This document shows positions 1 through 7,934 of a DNA stretch of 64,000 nucleotides, piece after piece. The notes under the pieces are model-generated. The model made no database searches and was not told where the DNA came from. It worked only from the letters and a program-made list of their open reading frames with translations. A program made the position numbers and the translations under genes. Source of the DNA: Psychromonas sp. B3M02. Its GTDB lineage: Bacteria; Pseudomonadota; Gammaproteobacteria; Enterobacterales; Psychromonadaceae. Each line of letters opens with the position of its first letter. Within the stretch, counting starts at the first letter, position 1. The stretch covers positions 1-64,000 of the forward strand of contig NZ_QOCB01000100.1 of NCBI RefSeq assembly GCF_003318165.1, written 5' to 3'.

Positions 1-50
1 TTAATATATTGAGAGTTAATGATATGAAGCAATAACTAAACCTATAAAAA

Positions 51-78
51 AATGCCTTTCACGAAAATGAAAGGCATT
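51..78 (-). terminator. Rho-independent terminator of the alginate lyase gene
   Basis: The arms AATGCCTTTC and GAAAGGCATT form a perfect 10-bp stem. On the minus strand the hairpin is followed by a T-rich run (the A-run at about 44-50 on the plus strand). It lies 34 bases past the stop codon of the alginate lyase gene. Confidence 0.85.
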
Positions 79-111
79 AATAGTTAAAACACTTAGTTTT
101 CCAATCTAATA

Positions 112-1191
112 TTATTGATCTAAAGTTAACTCATAAAAACTAACCTTGGCATAGTCACCAGCATCAATACCATTGTTTGTGCATTCCGATGAACCAACAT
201 TACACTGATTATAATTACCTGCTTTAAAATACATCCAAGAGTTTGCATAACCTTCGTCATACTCCTCTCCCTGATAGTGAGGTTTAGATAAATCAATAGA
301 GAATGTTTTTACGACCTCATCTGCTTCACCAATATTTTTAATAAAGGTAAGGTTCATCATATTGCCTTCTACATTAACGTCGTAGGAGAATACTTCCCCT
401 AATTTTATACCATCAATTGGGTCAACTGATCCTGCTCTTAAATTATATTGTCCAAACACATTATGATAGATATCTTTTCGTTTACTATAGTTATCACCAG
501 TCGCGTTGATTTCATAACGCCAATATAACGAACCATGCTCATGTCCTGGTAATTTACGATAAGCAATTTTTAACGGCTCATTTTTCTGAGCATGAATTTG
601 ACCGATAACAGACGAGAAAGCACCATTCTTTTCAGCGTTACCGCTAGTGCTTACCCAATCTACAGATAAGGTTGCAGATAATTCACCACCTATAGAGCCA
701 TAATCTGCTGCATCAAGATTAGCAGCTATTGCAAAATTGTTTTTGGGATCTTTATAAGATTTAGCCAGCATTGCGCGTAATTCACTTCTGGCATTTTTGC
801 TATTAGGCGTTGTCATTGCTTTATTTGGTGTAGCAAAAACCATTGCACCTGTTCTTGCATCTGTATAAAACCAATCGGGATGTGTATATGGATTAGTGGT
901 ACTACCCAATGTTTGAGCTGAAATTTCCATCACTTTACCTGCTCGGTTAGGCTTATCATCTTCCATTGGAATATTGATTTTCCATTTAGTCAGATCGAAA
1001 TTTTGTGATGGTGCTTTATTTGGATCTAAATTAGCAATTAATGTCGCTGTATGTGCAGTCGCTGGTAAAGGTGTCGTCGAATTAGCTACTTTGCCTGTTT
1101 CATATGTGACTTGGTTATTCGACGTTGATTCGGTATTTGCACAGCCCACCAGCAAAGTGGCAACGATCGCACTTAAATATACTTTTTTCAT
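112..1191 (-). CDS. PL7-family alginate lyase, predicted lipoprotein
   Basis: This is a 359-residue secreted polysaccharide lyase that should cut alginate by beta-elimination. The N-terminus is a lipoprotein signal peptide with lipobox LVGC and Cys17 as the lipidated residue, so the enzyme is probably anchored to the outer membrane. A linker of about 45 residues precedes the catalytic jelly-roll domain. The three PL7 signature motifs are visible: RSELR (135-139), QIH (198-200) and YFKAGNYNQ (321-329). His200 and Tyr327 sit in the positions of the catalytic His and Tyr. Family membership is very secure; specificity for mannuronate or guluronate blocks is not determined, although an Ile in QIH is usually associated with activity on G-containing regions. 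No other alginate-utilisation gene lies nearby, so it is a solitary gene here with its own terminator. Confidence 0.93.
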   Translation of the reverse strand: MKKVYLSAIVATLLVGCANTESTSNNQVTYETGKVANSTTPLPATAHTATLIANLDPNKAPSQNFDLTKWKINIPMEDDKPNRAGKVMEISAQTLGSTTNPYTHPDWFYTDARTGAMVFATPNKAMTTPNSKNARSELRAMLAKSYKDPKNNFAIAANLDAADYGSIGGELSATLSVDWVSTSGNAEKNGAFSSVIGQIHAQKNEPLKIAYRKLPGHEHGSLYWRYEINATGDNYSKRKDIYHNVFGQYNLRAGSVDPIDGIKLGEVFSYDVNVEGNMMNLTFIKNIGEADEVVKTFSIDLSKPHYQGEEYDEGYANSWMYFKAGNYNQCNVGSSECTNNGIDAGDYAKVSFYELTLDQ

Positions 1192-1496
1192 TAGAGTACC
1201 CGCTTATCTTCATTGATCATTTTCATGGATAATACTAATCATAATAAGTCACTGATTATTGTCTTAATATGATTGGTAGATAGTTAACGGACGCCAATTT
1301 ATAATAATATTGTATGATTAATTGTGATCTTCTTGGAATTAATAGAGTTAAGTTGTTAAGTATGAAATGATTTTGTTAACTAAATAACATTTGTGGCGAA
1401 TACTGAAAACTAGCTATCAGCTTACGATTTTTGATCGGTATTAAAAAAGGAGCCTAAGCTCCTTACTCTATTATTGCTCGTTTACCTTAGTAAACT
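1192..1496. other. Intergenic region between alginate lyase and ppnP
   Basis: About 305 AT-rich bases. The stretch must hold the alginate lyase promoter (minus strand), but no convincing -35/-10 pair or operator stands out. The right end holds the ppnP terminator at 1443-1464. No ORF or RNA gene was recognised. Confidence 0.6.
1443..1464 (-). terminator. Rho-independent terminator of ppnP
   Basis: The arms AAGGAGC and GCTCCTT surround a 4-base loop, followed on the minus strand by a run of T (plus-strand A-run 1443-1448). It lies about 30 bases downstream of the ppnP stop codon. Confidence 0.85.
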
Positions 1497-1784
1497 TTAT
1501 GCTTTGTATAAACAAAGGTAAGCAGTTTGTACAACGACTTTCACATCGAAGCTTGAGTTTGCTTCGACTTCAAATGTTTCACCTGCTTTGTAGGTTTTCC
1601 ATTCAGTTGTATCTACAAGACGCACTGTTAGGCTGCCACTTACTACTGTCATGTATTCGTAAGCACTAGTACCAAATGTGTACTCACCAACTTCCATTAC
1701 ACCTACTGTTGCAGGTAATGTTTCACTTTGGAATGCGATTGATTTAACGTTACCATCGAAATATTCATTTGCTTCAAAACTCAT
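1497..1784 (-). CDS. ppnP: Pyrimidine/purine nucleoside phosphorylase PpnP
   Basis: A 95-residue single-domain cupin of the PpnP (YaiE, DUF1255) family, which phosphorolyses a broad range of nucleosides to the free base and ribose 1-phosphate in the cytoplasm. Length and sequence match the family along the whole chain: the N-terminal MSFEANEYFDGNVKS-type start, the central VGVMEVGEYTFGT segment and the cupin strand around residues 65-80 (YKAGETFEV). The ATG is preceded by an AAGGGA ribosome-binding site. It is transcribed alone, with its own terminator. Function is inferred from family membership. Confidence 0.9.
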   Translation of the reverse strand: MSFEANEYFDGNVKSIAFQSETLPATVGVMEVGEYTFGTSAYEYMTVVSGSLTVRLVDTTEWKTYKAGETFEVEANSSFDVKVVVQTAYLCLYKA

Positions 1785-1854
1785 TTTAATCCCTTTTTAT
1801 TTCATGTATTGGTGAATCATTGCGCACAGAGTATGGCGAAGCTGCACCTAAAAC

Positions 1855-3765
1855 TCAACCCTCGAATTCAGATTGCAGCGTTTCTATTTGCTCCTGTGCA
1901 TCCATCCAGAGCATCTCATTTTCCTCTAAAAGGTCTTTTACTTCGCCTTGTTCCTTTAACAAATCAGTTAGTTTCTTTTTGTTTTCTTGCTCATAGAGCT
2001 CGCTTTCGCTCAACTGTTGTTCTATTTCAGTTAAACGTTCAGAAGCAGTGTCCATGGCTTTTTCCGCTGTGCTTAATTGCTTTTTGAACGGCGTTAGTTT
2101 TTTACGAAACTCAGCTTCTAATCTTTTTTGATCTTTTCGGTTGGCACTCGCTGATACAACTTTTTCTTCTCCTTGCTCAGCTTGTTTTTCTATACGCTGT
2201 TGATCCGATAACCATTGATGATAATCATCTAGATCACCCGAAAACGGTTGTACTTTTTTATCATGCACCAAGTAAAGGTCATCAATCGTAGTGCGTAATA
2301 AATGTCTATCGTGTGATACAACCACCATTGCACCTTCGAATGCTTGTAGCGCAACCGTTAGAGCGTGACGCATCTCTAAATCTAAATGGTTAGTTGGTTC
2401 ATCGAGTAACAGTAAATTAGGTTTTTGCCATACGAGTAAGGCTAAGACTAAACGCGCTTTTTCTCCACCTGAAAAGGGGCCAACAAGATCAAAGGCTTTA
2501 TCACCTTGGAAACCAAAGCTACCTAAAAAGTTACGTAAAGGTAATTCTTTTTCATCTGGTGCTAGACGAGCCAAGTGTTGCATTGGACTTTCATCTAGAT
2601 TTAGAAACTCTAATTGGTGCTGCGCAAAGTAACCTACTTTTGCATTAGTGTTGACCTCTAGCTTGCCTGATTTAGGTTTCATTTGATCAGAGAGCAATTT
2701 AATTAAGGTTGATTTACCTGCGCCATTACGTCCAAGTAAACCAATACGGCTACCAGGTACTAGATTTAGCTCGATTTTGTCTAGGATTAGTAAGTCATCA
2801 TAACCAGCACTCACTTGGTCTAATGTTAACAACGGCATGGGTAAGGCTTCAGGCTCTCTGAATGAAAAGCTAAATTGGTTATCCACGTGTGCAGGTAAGA
2901 TCTGCTCCATCTTCTCAAGAGCTTTAATACGACTTTGTGCTTGTTTGGCTTTATTCGCCTTATAACGGAAACGATCAATATAGCTCTGCATATGATCCAT
3001 TTGCGCCTGTTGCTTTTCATAGGAAGATTGTTGCTGTACTAATTTTTCAGCACGTTGGCGTTCAAAGCTAGTATAGTTACCTGTGTATTCGAATAATTTG
3101 TTTTGTTCAATGTGAATAATTTTATCCACAATGCTATCGATAAAATCACGGTCATGAGAGATTAATATCAATGTGCCTTGATATTGATGTAACCATTTTT
3201 CTAACCAAATCACCGCATCTAAGTCTAAGTGGTTGGTCGGTTCATCGAGTAATAATAGATCTGATGGACAAAGTAGTGCTTGTGCTAAGTTAAGGCGCAT
3301 ACGCCAGCCACCTGAAAAGTCGCTAACAGGACGTCCTTGTGCTTGCTCGGTAAACCCTAAACCCGCTAACAATTCTGCAGCACGGGATTCAATGGTATAA
3401 CCACCCGCATTATCTAAGAGAATATGCATCTCTGCGATTTTAGTCCCATCATCAGCCTCCTCAGCTTGCTTTAATCTAGCCTGTAACGCACGAAACTCAT
3501 GGTCTCCGTCAATCACATATTGCAACGCATTCATGTCTAACGCAGGGGTTTCCTGTGCAACACTAGCTAAACGCCAATGATGTGGAATGGTCAATTCACC
3601 GGCATCAACTTGATGCTGTTGTTTAAGTAGCGTGAAGAAACTAGATTTCCCACAACCATTAGCACCGACTAAGCCAACTTTCTGTTTTGGGTTAATTGTT
3701 GCACTGGCATTTTCCAGTAGAGGTTTTCCGCCGCGGATAAATTCGATATTAGAAGCAACAATCAT
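1855..3765 (-). CDS. yheS: ABC-F family ribosome-associated ATPase YheS
   Basis: A 636-residue soluble ABC-F protein with two ATP-binding cassettes and no membrane segments. Cassette 1 has Walker A GANGCGKSS (34-42), an SGGWRMR signature and the Walker B LLLLDEPTNHLD. Cassette 2 has GRNGAGKST, SGGEKAR and a second LLLLDEPTNHLD. The two are joined by the charged interdomain linker typical of ABC-F proteins, and a Lys/Glu-rich coiled coil occupies about the last 100 residues. ABC-F proteins act on the ribosome (E-site binding, rescue of stalled translation) rather than in transport. The length and the position next to yheV and slyD match E. coli YheS rather than Uup or EttA. It is divergent from yheV. 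Confidence 0.92.
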   Translation of the reverse strand: MIVASNIEFIRGGKPLLENASATINPKQKVGLVGANGCGKSSFFTLLKQQHQVDAGELTIPHHWRLASVAQETPALDMNALQYVIDGDHEFRALQARLKQAEEADDGTKIAEMHILLDNAGGYTIESRAAELLAGLGFTEQAQGRPVSDFSGGWRMRLNLAQALLCPSDLLLLDEPTNHLDLDAVIWLEKWLHQYQGTLILISHDRDFIDSIVDKIIHIEQNKLFEYTGNYTSFERQRAEKLVQQQSSYEKQQAQMDHMQSYIDRFRYKANKAKQAQSRIKALEKMEQILPAHVDNQFSFSFREPEALPMPLLTLDQVSAGYDDLLILDKIELNLVPGSRIGLLGRNGAGKSTLIKLLSDQMKPKSGKLEVNTNAKVGYFAQHQLEFLNLDESPMQHLARLAPDEKELPLRNFLGSFGFQGDKAFDLVGPFSGGEKARLVLALLVWQKPNLLLLDEPTNHLDLEMRHALTVALQAFEGAMVVVSHDRHLLRTTIDDLYLVHDKKVQPFSGDLDDYHQWLSDQQRIEKQAEQGEEKVVSASANRKDQKRLEAEFRKKLTPFKKQLSTAEKAMDTASERLTEIEQQLSESELYEQENKKKLTDLLKEQGEVKDLLEENEMLWMDAQEQIETLQSEFEG

Positions 3766-3949
3766 AAATTCAGAGTCTCAATGTCAATCAGATAAAATTA
3801 GAGCAAGATGATAACGAAATTTGTAATGTTCAGCCATCACTACTAGCCTTTACTTGATAATGCGTTACTTCAAGTTATTTTAGCAAGCTTTGCATCTGCA
3901 ACTATCATCAGTATATGATGTCGTACTTTTGGTTAATTGTGATTGGACT

Positions 3950-4174
3950 ATGTCAGTATCTAAAAATAAAAAACGCTTCATCGCCGGAGCAGAATGCCCA
4001 CAATGTAAGACGATTGATAGTATTGCGTTGACATTAGAAAACGCAGTTGAGACATTAACGTGTGTTAGCTGTGGGTACACACAAACACAAACGCCTAACC
4101 AGGCTAAATCAGCAACACGTCAATTTGAACAAATAATTGGTGTTTTTGATCCATCTGAACCCGATAAAGAATAA
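3950..4174 (+). CDS. yheV: YheV-family zinc-ribbon protein
   Basis: A small protein of 74 residues from the ATG at 3950; the longer open frame back to 3890 is not supported by family length, since E. coli YheV is about 66 residues. Two CxxC pairs, CPQC (16-19) and CVSC (38-41), form a likely zinc ribbon, separated by a segment typical of the family. The molecular function is unknown. It ends 12 bases before slyD and is probably co-transcribed with it. The same yheV-slyD order occurs in E. coli. No strong ribosome-binding site is visible before the chosen start. Confidence 0.85.
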   Translation: MSVSKNKKRFIAGAECPQCKTIDSIALTLENAVETLTCVSCGYTQTQTPNQAKSATRQFEQIIGVFDPSEPDKE

Positions 4175-4186
4175 AGAGAGAAAATA

Positions 4187-4735
4187 ATGAAAATTGAAAA
4201 GAACTCAGTAGTTGCCATCCACTTTGGTGTGGCTGAAGTTGACGGTAATGCACTAGATAGCACAGAAAACGGTAGTCCTCTTGAGTTTATTCAAGGTGCA
4301 CAATACTTAGTACCAGGTTTAGAAAAAGAGCTAGAAGGCAAAGAAGCCGGCTACAAGTTTGATGTAAAACTTGAAGCAGAAGATGCTTACGGTCCTTTCC
4401 AAGAAGCACTAGTACAAGAAGTACCTCGCTCTTTATTTGAAGGTGTTGATGAAATTGAAGTAGGCATGTCATTCCAAGCTGAAACAGATCAAGGCCCACG
4501 TACTGTTGAAGTAACTGCCGTTACTGCAGAAAATGTAAGTATTGATGCAAACCATCCTCTAGCAGGCATGGCTCTGCAATTTGTAGGTGAAGTAGTATCA
4601 GTTCGAGCTGCAACAGCTGAAGAGTTATCTCACGGCCATGTTCATGCTGCTGGCGGTTGTGGTTCAGAAGCACATAGCCATGATCATAAAGAAGAAAGTG
4701 ATTGTTGTAACAGTGGTAGCTGTCAAACTCACTAA
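4187..4735 (+). CDS. slyD: FKBP-type peptidyl-prolyl isomerase and metallochaperone SlyD
   Basis: A 182-residue cytoplasmic FKBP with an inserted chaperone flap. The FKBP fold starts at KIEKNSVVAIHFGV, and the inserted IF domain lies around residues 70-125. The C-terminal tail (about 150-182) is rich in His and Cys (SHGHVHAAGGCG, HSHDHKEESDCC), the metal-binding tail that lets SlyD hold nickel or zinc and assist hydrogenase maturation in enterobacteria. The protein catalyses cis/trans prolyl isomerisation and has holdase activity. The start is preceded by AGAGAG. It follows yheV at 12 bases and ends before a strong bidirectional terminator. Confidence 0.95.
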   Translation: MKIEKNSVVAIHFGVAEVDGNALDSTENGSPLEFIQGAQYLVPGLEKELEGKEAGYKFDVKLEAEDAYGPFQEALVQEVPRSLFEGVDEIEVGMSFQAETDQGPRTVEVTAVTAENVSIDANHPLAGMALQFVGEVVSVRAATAEELSHGHVHAAGGCGSEAHSHDHKEESDCCNSGSCQTH

Positions 4736-4783
4736 TTAAAAGATTGCTATAGCCAATATTCATATAATTGGTATTAGACTGAC

Positions 4784-4825
4784 AAAAAAACGCCGTAATC
4801 ATTGTAATGACTACGGCGTTTTTTT
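4784..4825. terminator. Bidirectional Rho-independent terminator between slyD and the 4837-5259 gene
   Basis: Perfect 9-bp arms AACGCCGTA and TACGGCGTT are flanked by an A-run on the left and a T-run on the right. The structure can therefore stop both slyD (plus) and the convergent gene ending at 4837 (minus). Confidence 0.9.
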
Positions 4826-4836
4826 ATTGATGGAGA

Positions 4837-5259
4837 CTACACATTGTAATTAACTGATGGCTGTGGATAAGGTGAAACCGCATCTTTGTATTTAGCCTGT
4901 ATCACTGAAATAACCTCATTAAAATCAGTAATCCCCTTCAGTTCAACATTCAACGCTTCTACTTCGTGCGGTAATAGCTTTAATTTTGCAGCAAAGAAAA
5001 AGTTACGTCTTTGTTGAGAGTGGGACGATTGTTCCTGCTGATGTGAACTCCCCTTCCCCTGCTCATTATTCTGAATAATCTCTCGTGATTGATAAGCTGT
5101 ATCTTCACGCTCTTGCTCACCACGTATTTTTGCGTAAGCATGTGCTTCTTCGGTTTTGGGAATAGCAGATTGCAGAAGATTTTCACGATGTAAGCCTTCT
5201 GCAGCCTGAGGGAAAGGGGCTGCAACAACAGGAGGAAGTTGAACATTTACATTAACCAT
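4837..5259 (-). CDS. Hypothetical Gln/Ser-rich protein
   Basis: A 140-residue protein that I do not recognise. The N-terminal third is Pro- and Ala-rich (QLPPVVAAPFPQAAEG). The middle (about 55-85) is low-complexity and polar, with many Gln, Ser and His residues. The C-terminal 50 residues look more ordered, with a conserved-looking LKLLPHEVEALNVELKGITD segment. There is no signal peptide, membrane segment or Cys motif. It starts 12 bases after the neighbouring 91-residue rod-like gene, so the two are probably one transcript. No good ribosome-binding site is visible. It is likely a real lineage-specific gene because frame, operon position and downstream terminator agree. Confidence 0.65.
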   Translation of the reverse strand: MVNVNVQLPPVVAAPFPQAAEGLHRENLLQSAIPKTEEAHAYAKIRGEQEREDTAYQSREIIQNNEQGKGSSHQQEQSSHSQQRRNFFFAAKLKLLPHEVEALNVELKGITDFNEVISVIQAKYKDAVSPYPQPSVNYNV

Positions 5260-5270
5260 AATGGTTAGGG

Positions 5271-5546
5271 TTAAACAGACACATCGATTAGTGAGCCAAC
5301 CATGTCGTCTGCCGTAGTGATCACCTTAGCAGCTGATTGAGCTTGAATTTCCGCTAACTTCATATTCACTAATTCAGTAGTTACCGGACCCGACACATAG
5401 CTATGAGGATTAACTCCTTCTGGGTTTTGCACACTATTTTGATTACTGGTTGTTTGCTTAGCAATACGATCGCTGGATTCAGTAATTTGTTGTGACGCTT
5501 TGTTTAAGCTATTCACACCTGAAGAAAATGCTGAATTTATTTCCAT
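5271..5546 (-). CDS. Small protein resembling the C-terminal tail of flagellar rod/hook proteins
   Basis: A 91-residue protein from the ATG at 5546, chosen because a strong GGGAGG site precedes it; the open frame extends 10 codons further upstream. The C-terminal 40 residues (TELVNMKLAEIQAQSAAKVITTADDMVGSLIDV) match the pattern of the conserved C-terminal helix of FlgC, FlgE, FlgF and FlgG, and the N-terminal INSAFSSGV resembles the start of the same proteins. The large middle domain of those proteins is absent. No flagellar gene lies in the window. Known: that helix packs into the rod and hook. Inferred: this is a short orphan relative whose role is unknown. It forms a two-gene unit with the 4837-5259 gene. 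Confidence 0.7.
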   Translation of the reverse strand: MEINSAFSSGVNSLNKASQQITESSDRIAKQTTSNQNSVQNPEGVNPHSYVSGPVTTELVNMKLAEIQAQSAAKVITTADDMVGSLIDVSV

Positions 5547-5623
5547 AGATCCTCCCAATAAAAATGTAATAACCACACCATTATGGTTAATTTTTAATCA
5601 AAAATAAAGTTTATTCACGATTT

Positions 5624-6415
5624 TTAAGCATCAATGAACGATATTAAGACCTGGTTAAATAAAATAGGTTCACTAATAAAGGGGGCATGAGATGACTGTT
5701 GCAAAATAACCTGTTGATTCATTGGAGACAACTCAGATAATTTTGTTTTATTCGCCACAGACACTAAATTATCGTGTTCGCCTAATAGGCTCAAGGATGG
5801 CATAGTCAATTGACTAAACTCATCACGTAAATCCACTTCATCGAGTAATATTAATCCACCTAACAAAGCAGATGGTTTAGCTTCTATCTGATCTGACATG
5901 AGCTGCTTTATTGTTGTTATATCCGTTTTAACTGTCTCGCTGCCCATGGCTAATAGAGACAAAAAGCGATTCAAGGTTTTCTGTGGTTGTTTAGTTACAC
6001 CCAATTTAAAGGCACTAAAAACCTCTTTTTTAACCCCTTGCCATGACGCCGCTTCTACAAATTTAAGTGCCGCACATACCTGTATTAACTTATCCACACG
6101 CTCTGGGTAATGATGAGCAATGTAAGTTGCAATTAATCCACCTAAAGACCAACCACACCAAACTGCTTTTTCGGGTAGATAAGCTAATAACGTTTCAGCA
6201 ACATTCTCTAAACTATAAGTCTCTAACTCTGGTTCTCCAGCAAAGCCAGGTAGATTCACTAAATGCACGCAATAATGTTCACTTAATTGCTTAACAACAG
6301 GCTCCCAAATAGCACTACTGACACCCCAACCATGAATTAATACCAGATCTTGGCCTGTGCCAATAGTTTGATAGGTCAGCGGACCTGTCATTGCAATATT
6401 TTGTTCTATACTCAC
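5624..6415 (-). CDS. bioH: Pimeloyl-ACP methyl ester carboxylesterase BioH
   Basis: A 263-residue alpha/beta hydrolase that removes the methyl ester from pimeloyl-ACP methyl ester, ending the pimelate stage of biotin synthesis in the cytoplasm. The oxyanion segment LIHGWG is at 27-31, the nucleophile is Ser90 in GWSLGG, and the acid and base are Asp215 (GEHD) and His243 (SSHAP). I chose the GTG start at 6415 because it has a GAGG site 6 bases upstream; the first internal ATG (codon 9) has none. It is divergent from gntX/comF with nfuA beyond, exactly as in E. coli, which strengthens the call over a generic hydrolase. Confidence 0.93.
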   Translation of the reverse strand: MSIEQNIAMTGPLTYQTIGTGQDLVLIHGWGVSSAIWEPVVKQLSEHYCVHLVNLPGFAGEPELETYSLENVAETLLAYLPEKAVWCGWSLGGLIATYIAHHYPERVDKLIQVCAALKFVEAASWQGVKKEVFSAFKLGVTKQPQKTLNRFLSLLAMGSETVKTDITTIKQLMSDQIEAKPSALLGGLILLDEVDLRDEFSQLTMPSLSLLGEHDNLVSVANKTKLSELSPMNQQVILQQSSHAPFISEPILFNQVLISFIDA

Positions 6416-6444
6416 TCTTACCTCGTTAATCTGTAGGGGCTTAT

Positions 6445-7200
6445 GTGCAATATTTTCTCGAGCGACTAATGCAACAAAGCCAAGCTTTATGTACAGCTTG
6501 TTTACCTAGCCATTGCCTTTTATGTGGGCTGCACAGTGCTAACCAATTAATCTGCCAATATTGTTATCAAGCAATATTAACAGAGCGTCCTTGTTGTTTA
6601 CATTGTGGTTATGGTTTACCACAAACACAAAATGTTTGCGGAGAATGTTTGAAGCACCCCTTCAAATTTGATCAGTTAGTGGCTGTTTCAGGTTATCAAG
6701 CGCCCTTTCCAAGTTTAATCAAAAAGCTCAAATATAATCATCAGCTGATCTATGCAGACCTGTTAGGGCAACTTCTCGCAACCAGAGTTAAACAAAGTTA
6801 CACAAACCAACAACTACAACAATTTGATTACCTAATCGCAGTGCCTTTACATAAAGCAAAACATCGAGCACGCGGTTTTAATCAAGCGCAGTTAATTGCA
6901 CAAGTACTATTACAATACTTACCGCTGAACGCTCAAGTAGTGATGCCAATAAACCGCATAAAAGTAACCACTGCACAGGAAGGTTTAACGCGTACACAAC
7001 GTAACTTAAACCTCAAGCAAGCGTTTTCCTTAGATAGTTCACAGCTTAATTTACAGGATAAACAGATTGTTTTAATTGATGATGTGGTAACAACTGGCGC
7101 AACTGTTAATAGCATTTGTGAATGTTTACTGAATGCAGGCGTTAGTAAAGTAGATGTGTGGTGCATTAGCAGAACTGAATTAGGAGACCGAGCTAACTAG
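6445..7200 (+). CDS. gntX: ComF/GntX-family phosphoribosyltransferase-like protein
   Basis: A 251-residue ComF-family protein. The N-terminus carries Cys pairs (C24/C27, C37/C40, C51/C54, C65/C68) that look like zinc-ribbon ligands. The C-terminal half is a phosphoribosyltransferase fold with the PRPP-loop motif LIDDVVTTGAT (210-220) and the HRARGFNQAQ segment typical of ComF. Relatives are linked to DNA uptake (ComF) or to gluconate-related growth in E. coli (GntX); the reaction is not known. Translation probably starts at GTG 6445 behind AGGGG. It is divergent from bioH and followed by nfuA. Confidence 0.88.
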   Translation: MQYFLERLMQQSQALCTACLPSHCLLCGLHSANQLICQYCYQAILTERPCCLHCGYGLPQTQNVCGECLKHPFKFDQLVAVSGYQAPFPSLIKKLKYNHQLIYADLLGQLLATRVKQSYTNQQLQQFDYLIAVPLHKAKHRARGFNQAQLIAQVLLQYLPLNAQVVMPINRIKVTTAQEGLTRTQRNLNLKQAFSLDSSQLNLQDKQIVLIDDVVTTGATVNSICECLLNAGVSKVDVWCISRTELGDRAN

Positions 7201-7347
7201 CTGTATTCATAGGTTATCTTCTCTAGTGAAAGTATAAGCAGTTCTATCATATGCTTATTATTTTTAGCAATTTTACTGTTTTCATTATTATTATAGGGAA
7301 TTGTCGTTATAATGCCCAAGTAAATTACTCAAGCATAAAGGTTTAAC

Positions 7348-7929
7348 ATGATCGAAATTACTCCAGTTGCACAAGCACACTTTGCAAAATTACTAGCGCC
7401 GCAAAAAGAAGGCACTAACATCCGAGTGTTTGTTATCAACCCGGGCACACCAAAAGCAGAATGTGGTGTATCTTACTGCCCACCAGAAGCAGTTGAAGAG
7501 AGCGATACACGTTTAAGCTTTGAAGGTTTTGATGCTTTAGTGGATGAAGTAAGCTTGCCTTTCTTAGAAGATGCATTTGTTGATCTAGTAGAAGAAGATA
7601 CTGGTACACAGTTAACGCTAAAAGCGCCAAACGCTAAAATGCGTAAAGTGAATGATGATGCACCACTTATTGAACGTGTTGAGTACGTTATTCAAGTACA
7701 AATCAACCCGCAGCTTGCGAGCCACGGTGGTTTTATCAAACTAATCGAAGTGACTGAAGATCAAGTGGCTATCATCGAATTTGGTGGTGGTTGTAACGGT
7801 TGTTCACAAGTAGATTTAACCTTGAAAGAAGGTATCGAGAAAGAGCTATTAGAAGAGTTCTCGGGTGAGCTAAACGCAGTACGTGATGTAACTGAACATG
7901 CTCAAGGCGATCACTCTTTCTATAAATAG
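7348..7929 (+). CDS. nfuA: Fe-S biogenesis protein NfuA
   Basis: A 193-residue two-domain iron-sulfur carrier. Residues 1-95 form a degenerate A-type scaffold domain in which the carrier cysteines are not in the usual A-type arrangement. Residues 110-193 form the Nfu domain with CNGC (Cys149, Cys152), which holds a [4Fe-4S] cluster at a dimer interface for delivery to targets such as aconitase and lipoyl synthase. Length equals E. coli NfuA (191), and the bioH-gntX-nfuA order is conserved. It ends 5 bases from the convergent transporter gene, with no hairpin between. Confidence 0.95.
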   Translation: MIEITPVAQAHFAKLLAPQKEGTNIRVFVINPGTPKAECGVSYCPPEAVEESDTRLSFEGFDALVDEVSLPFLEDAFVDLVEEDTGTQLTLKAPNAKMRKVNDDAPLIERVEYVIQVQINPQLASHGGFIKLIEVTEDQVAIIEFGGGCNGCSQVDLTLKEGIEKELLEEFSGELNAVRDVTEHAQGDHSFYK

Positions 7930-7934
7930 TCTGA

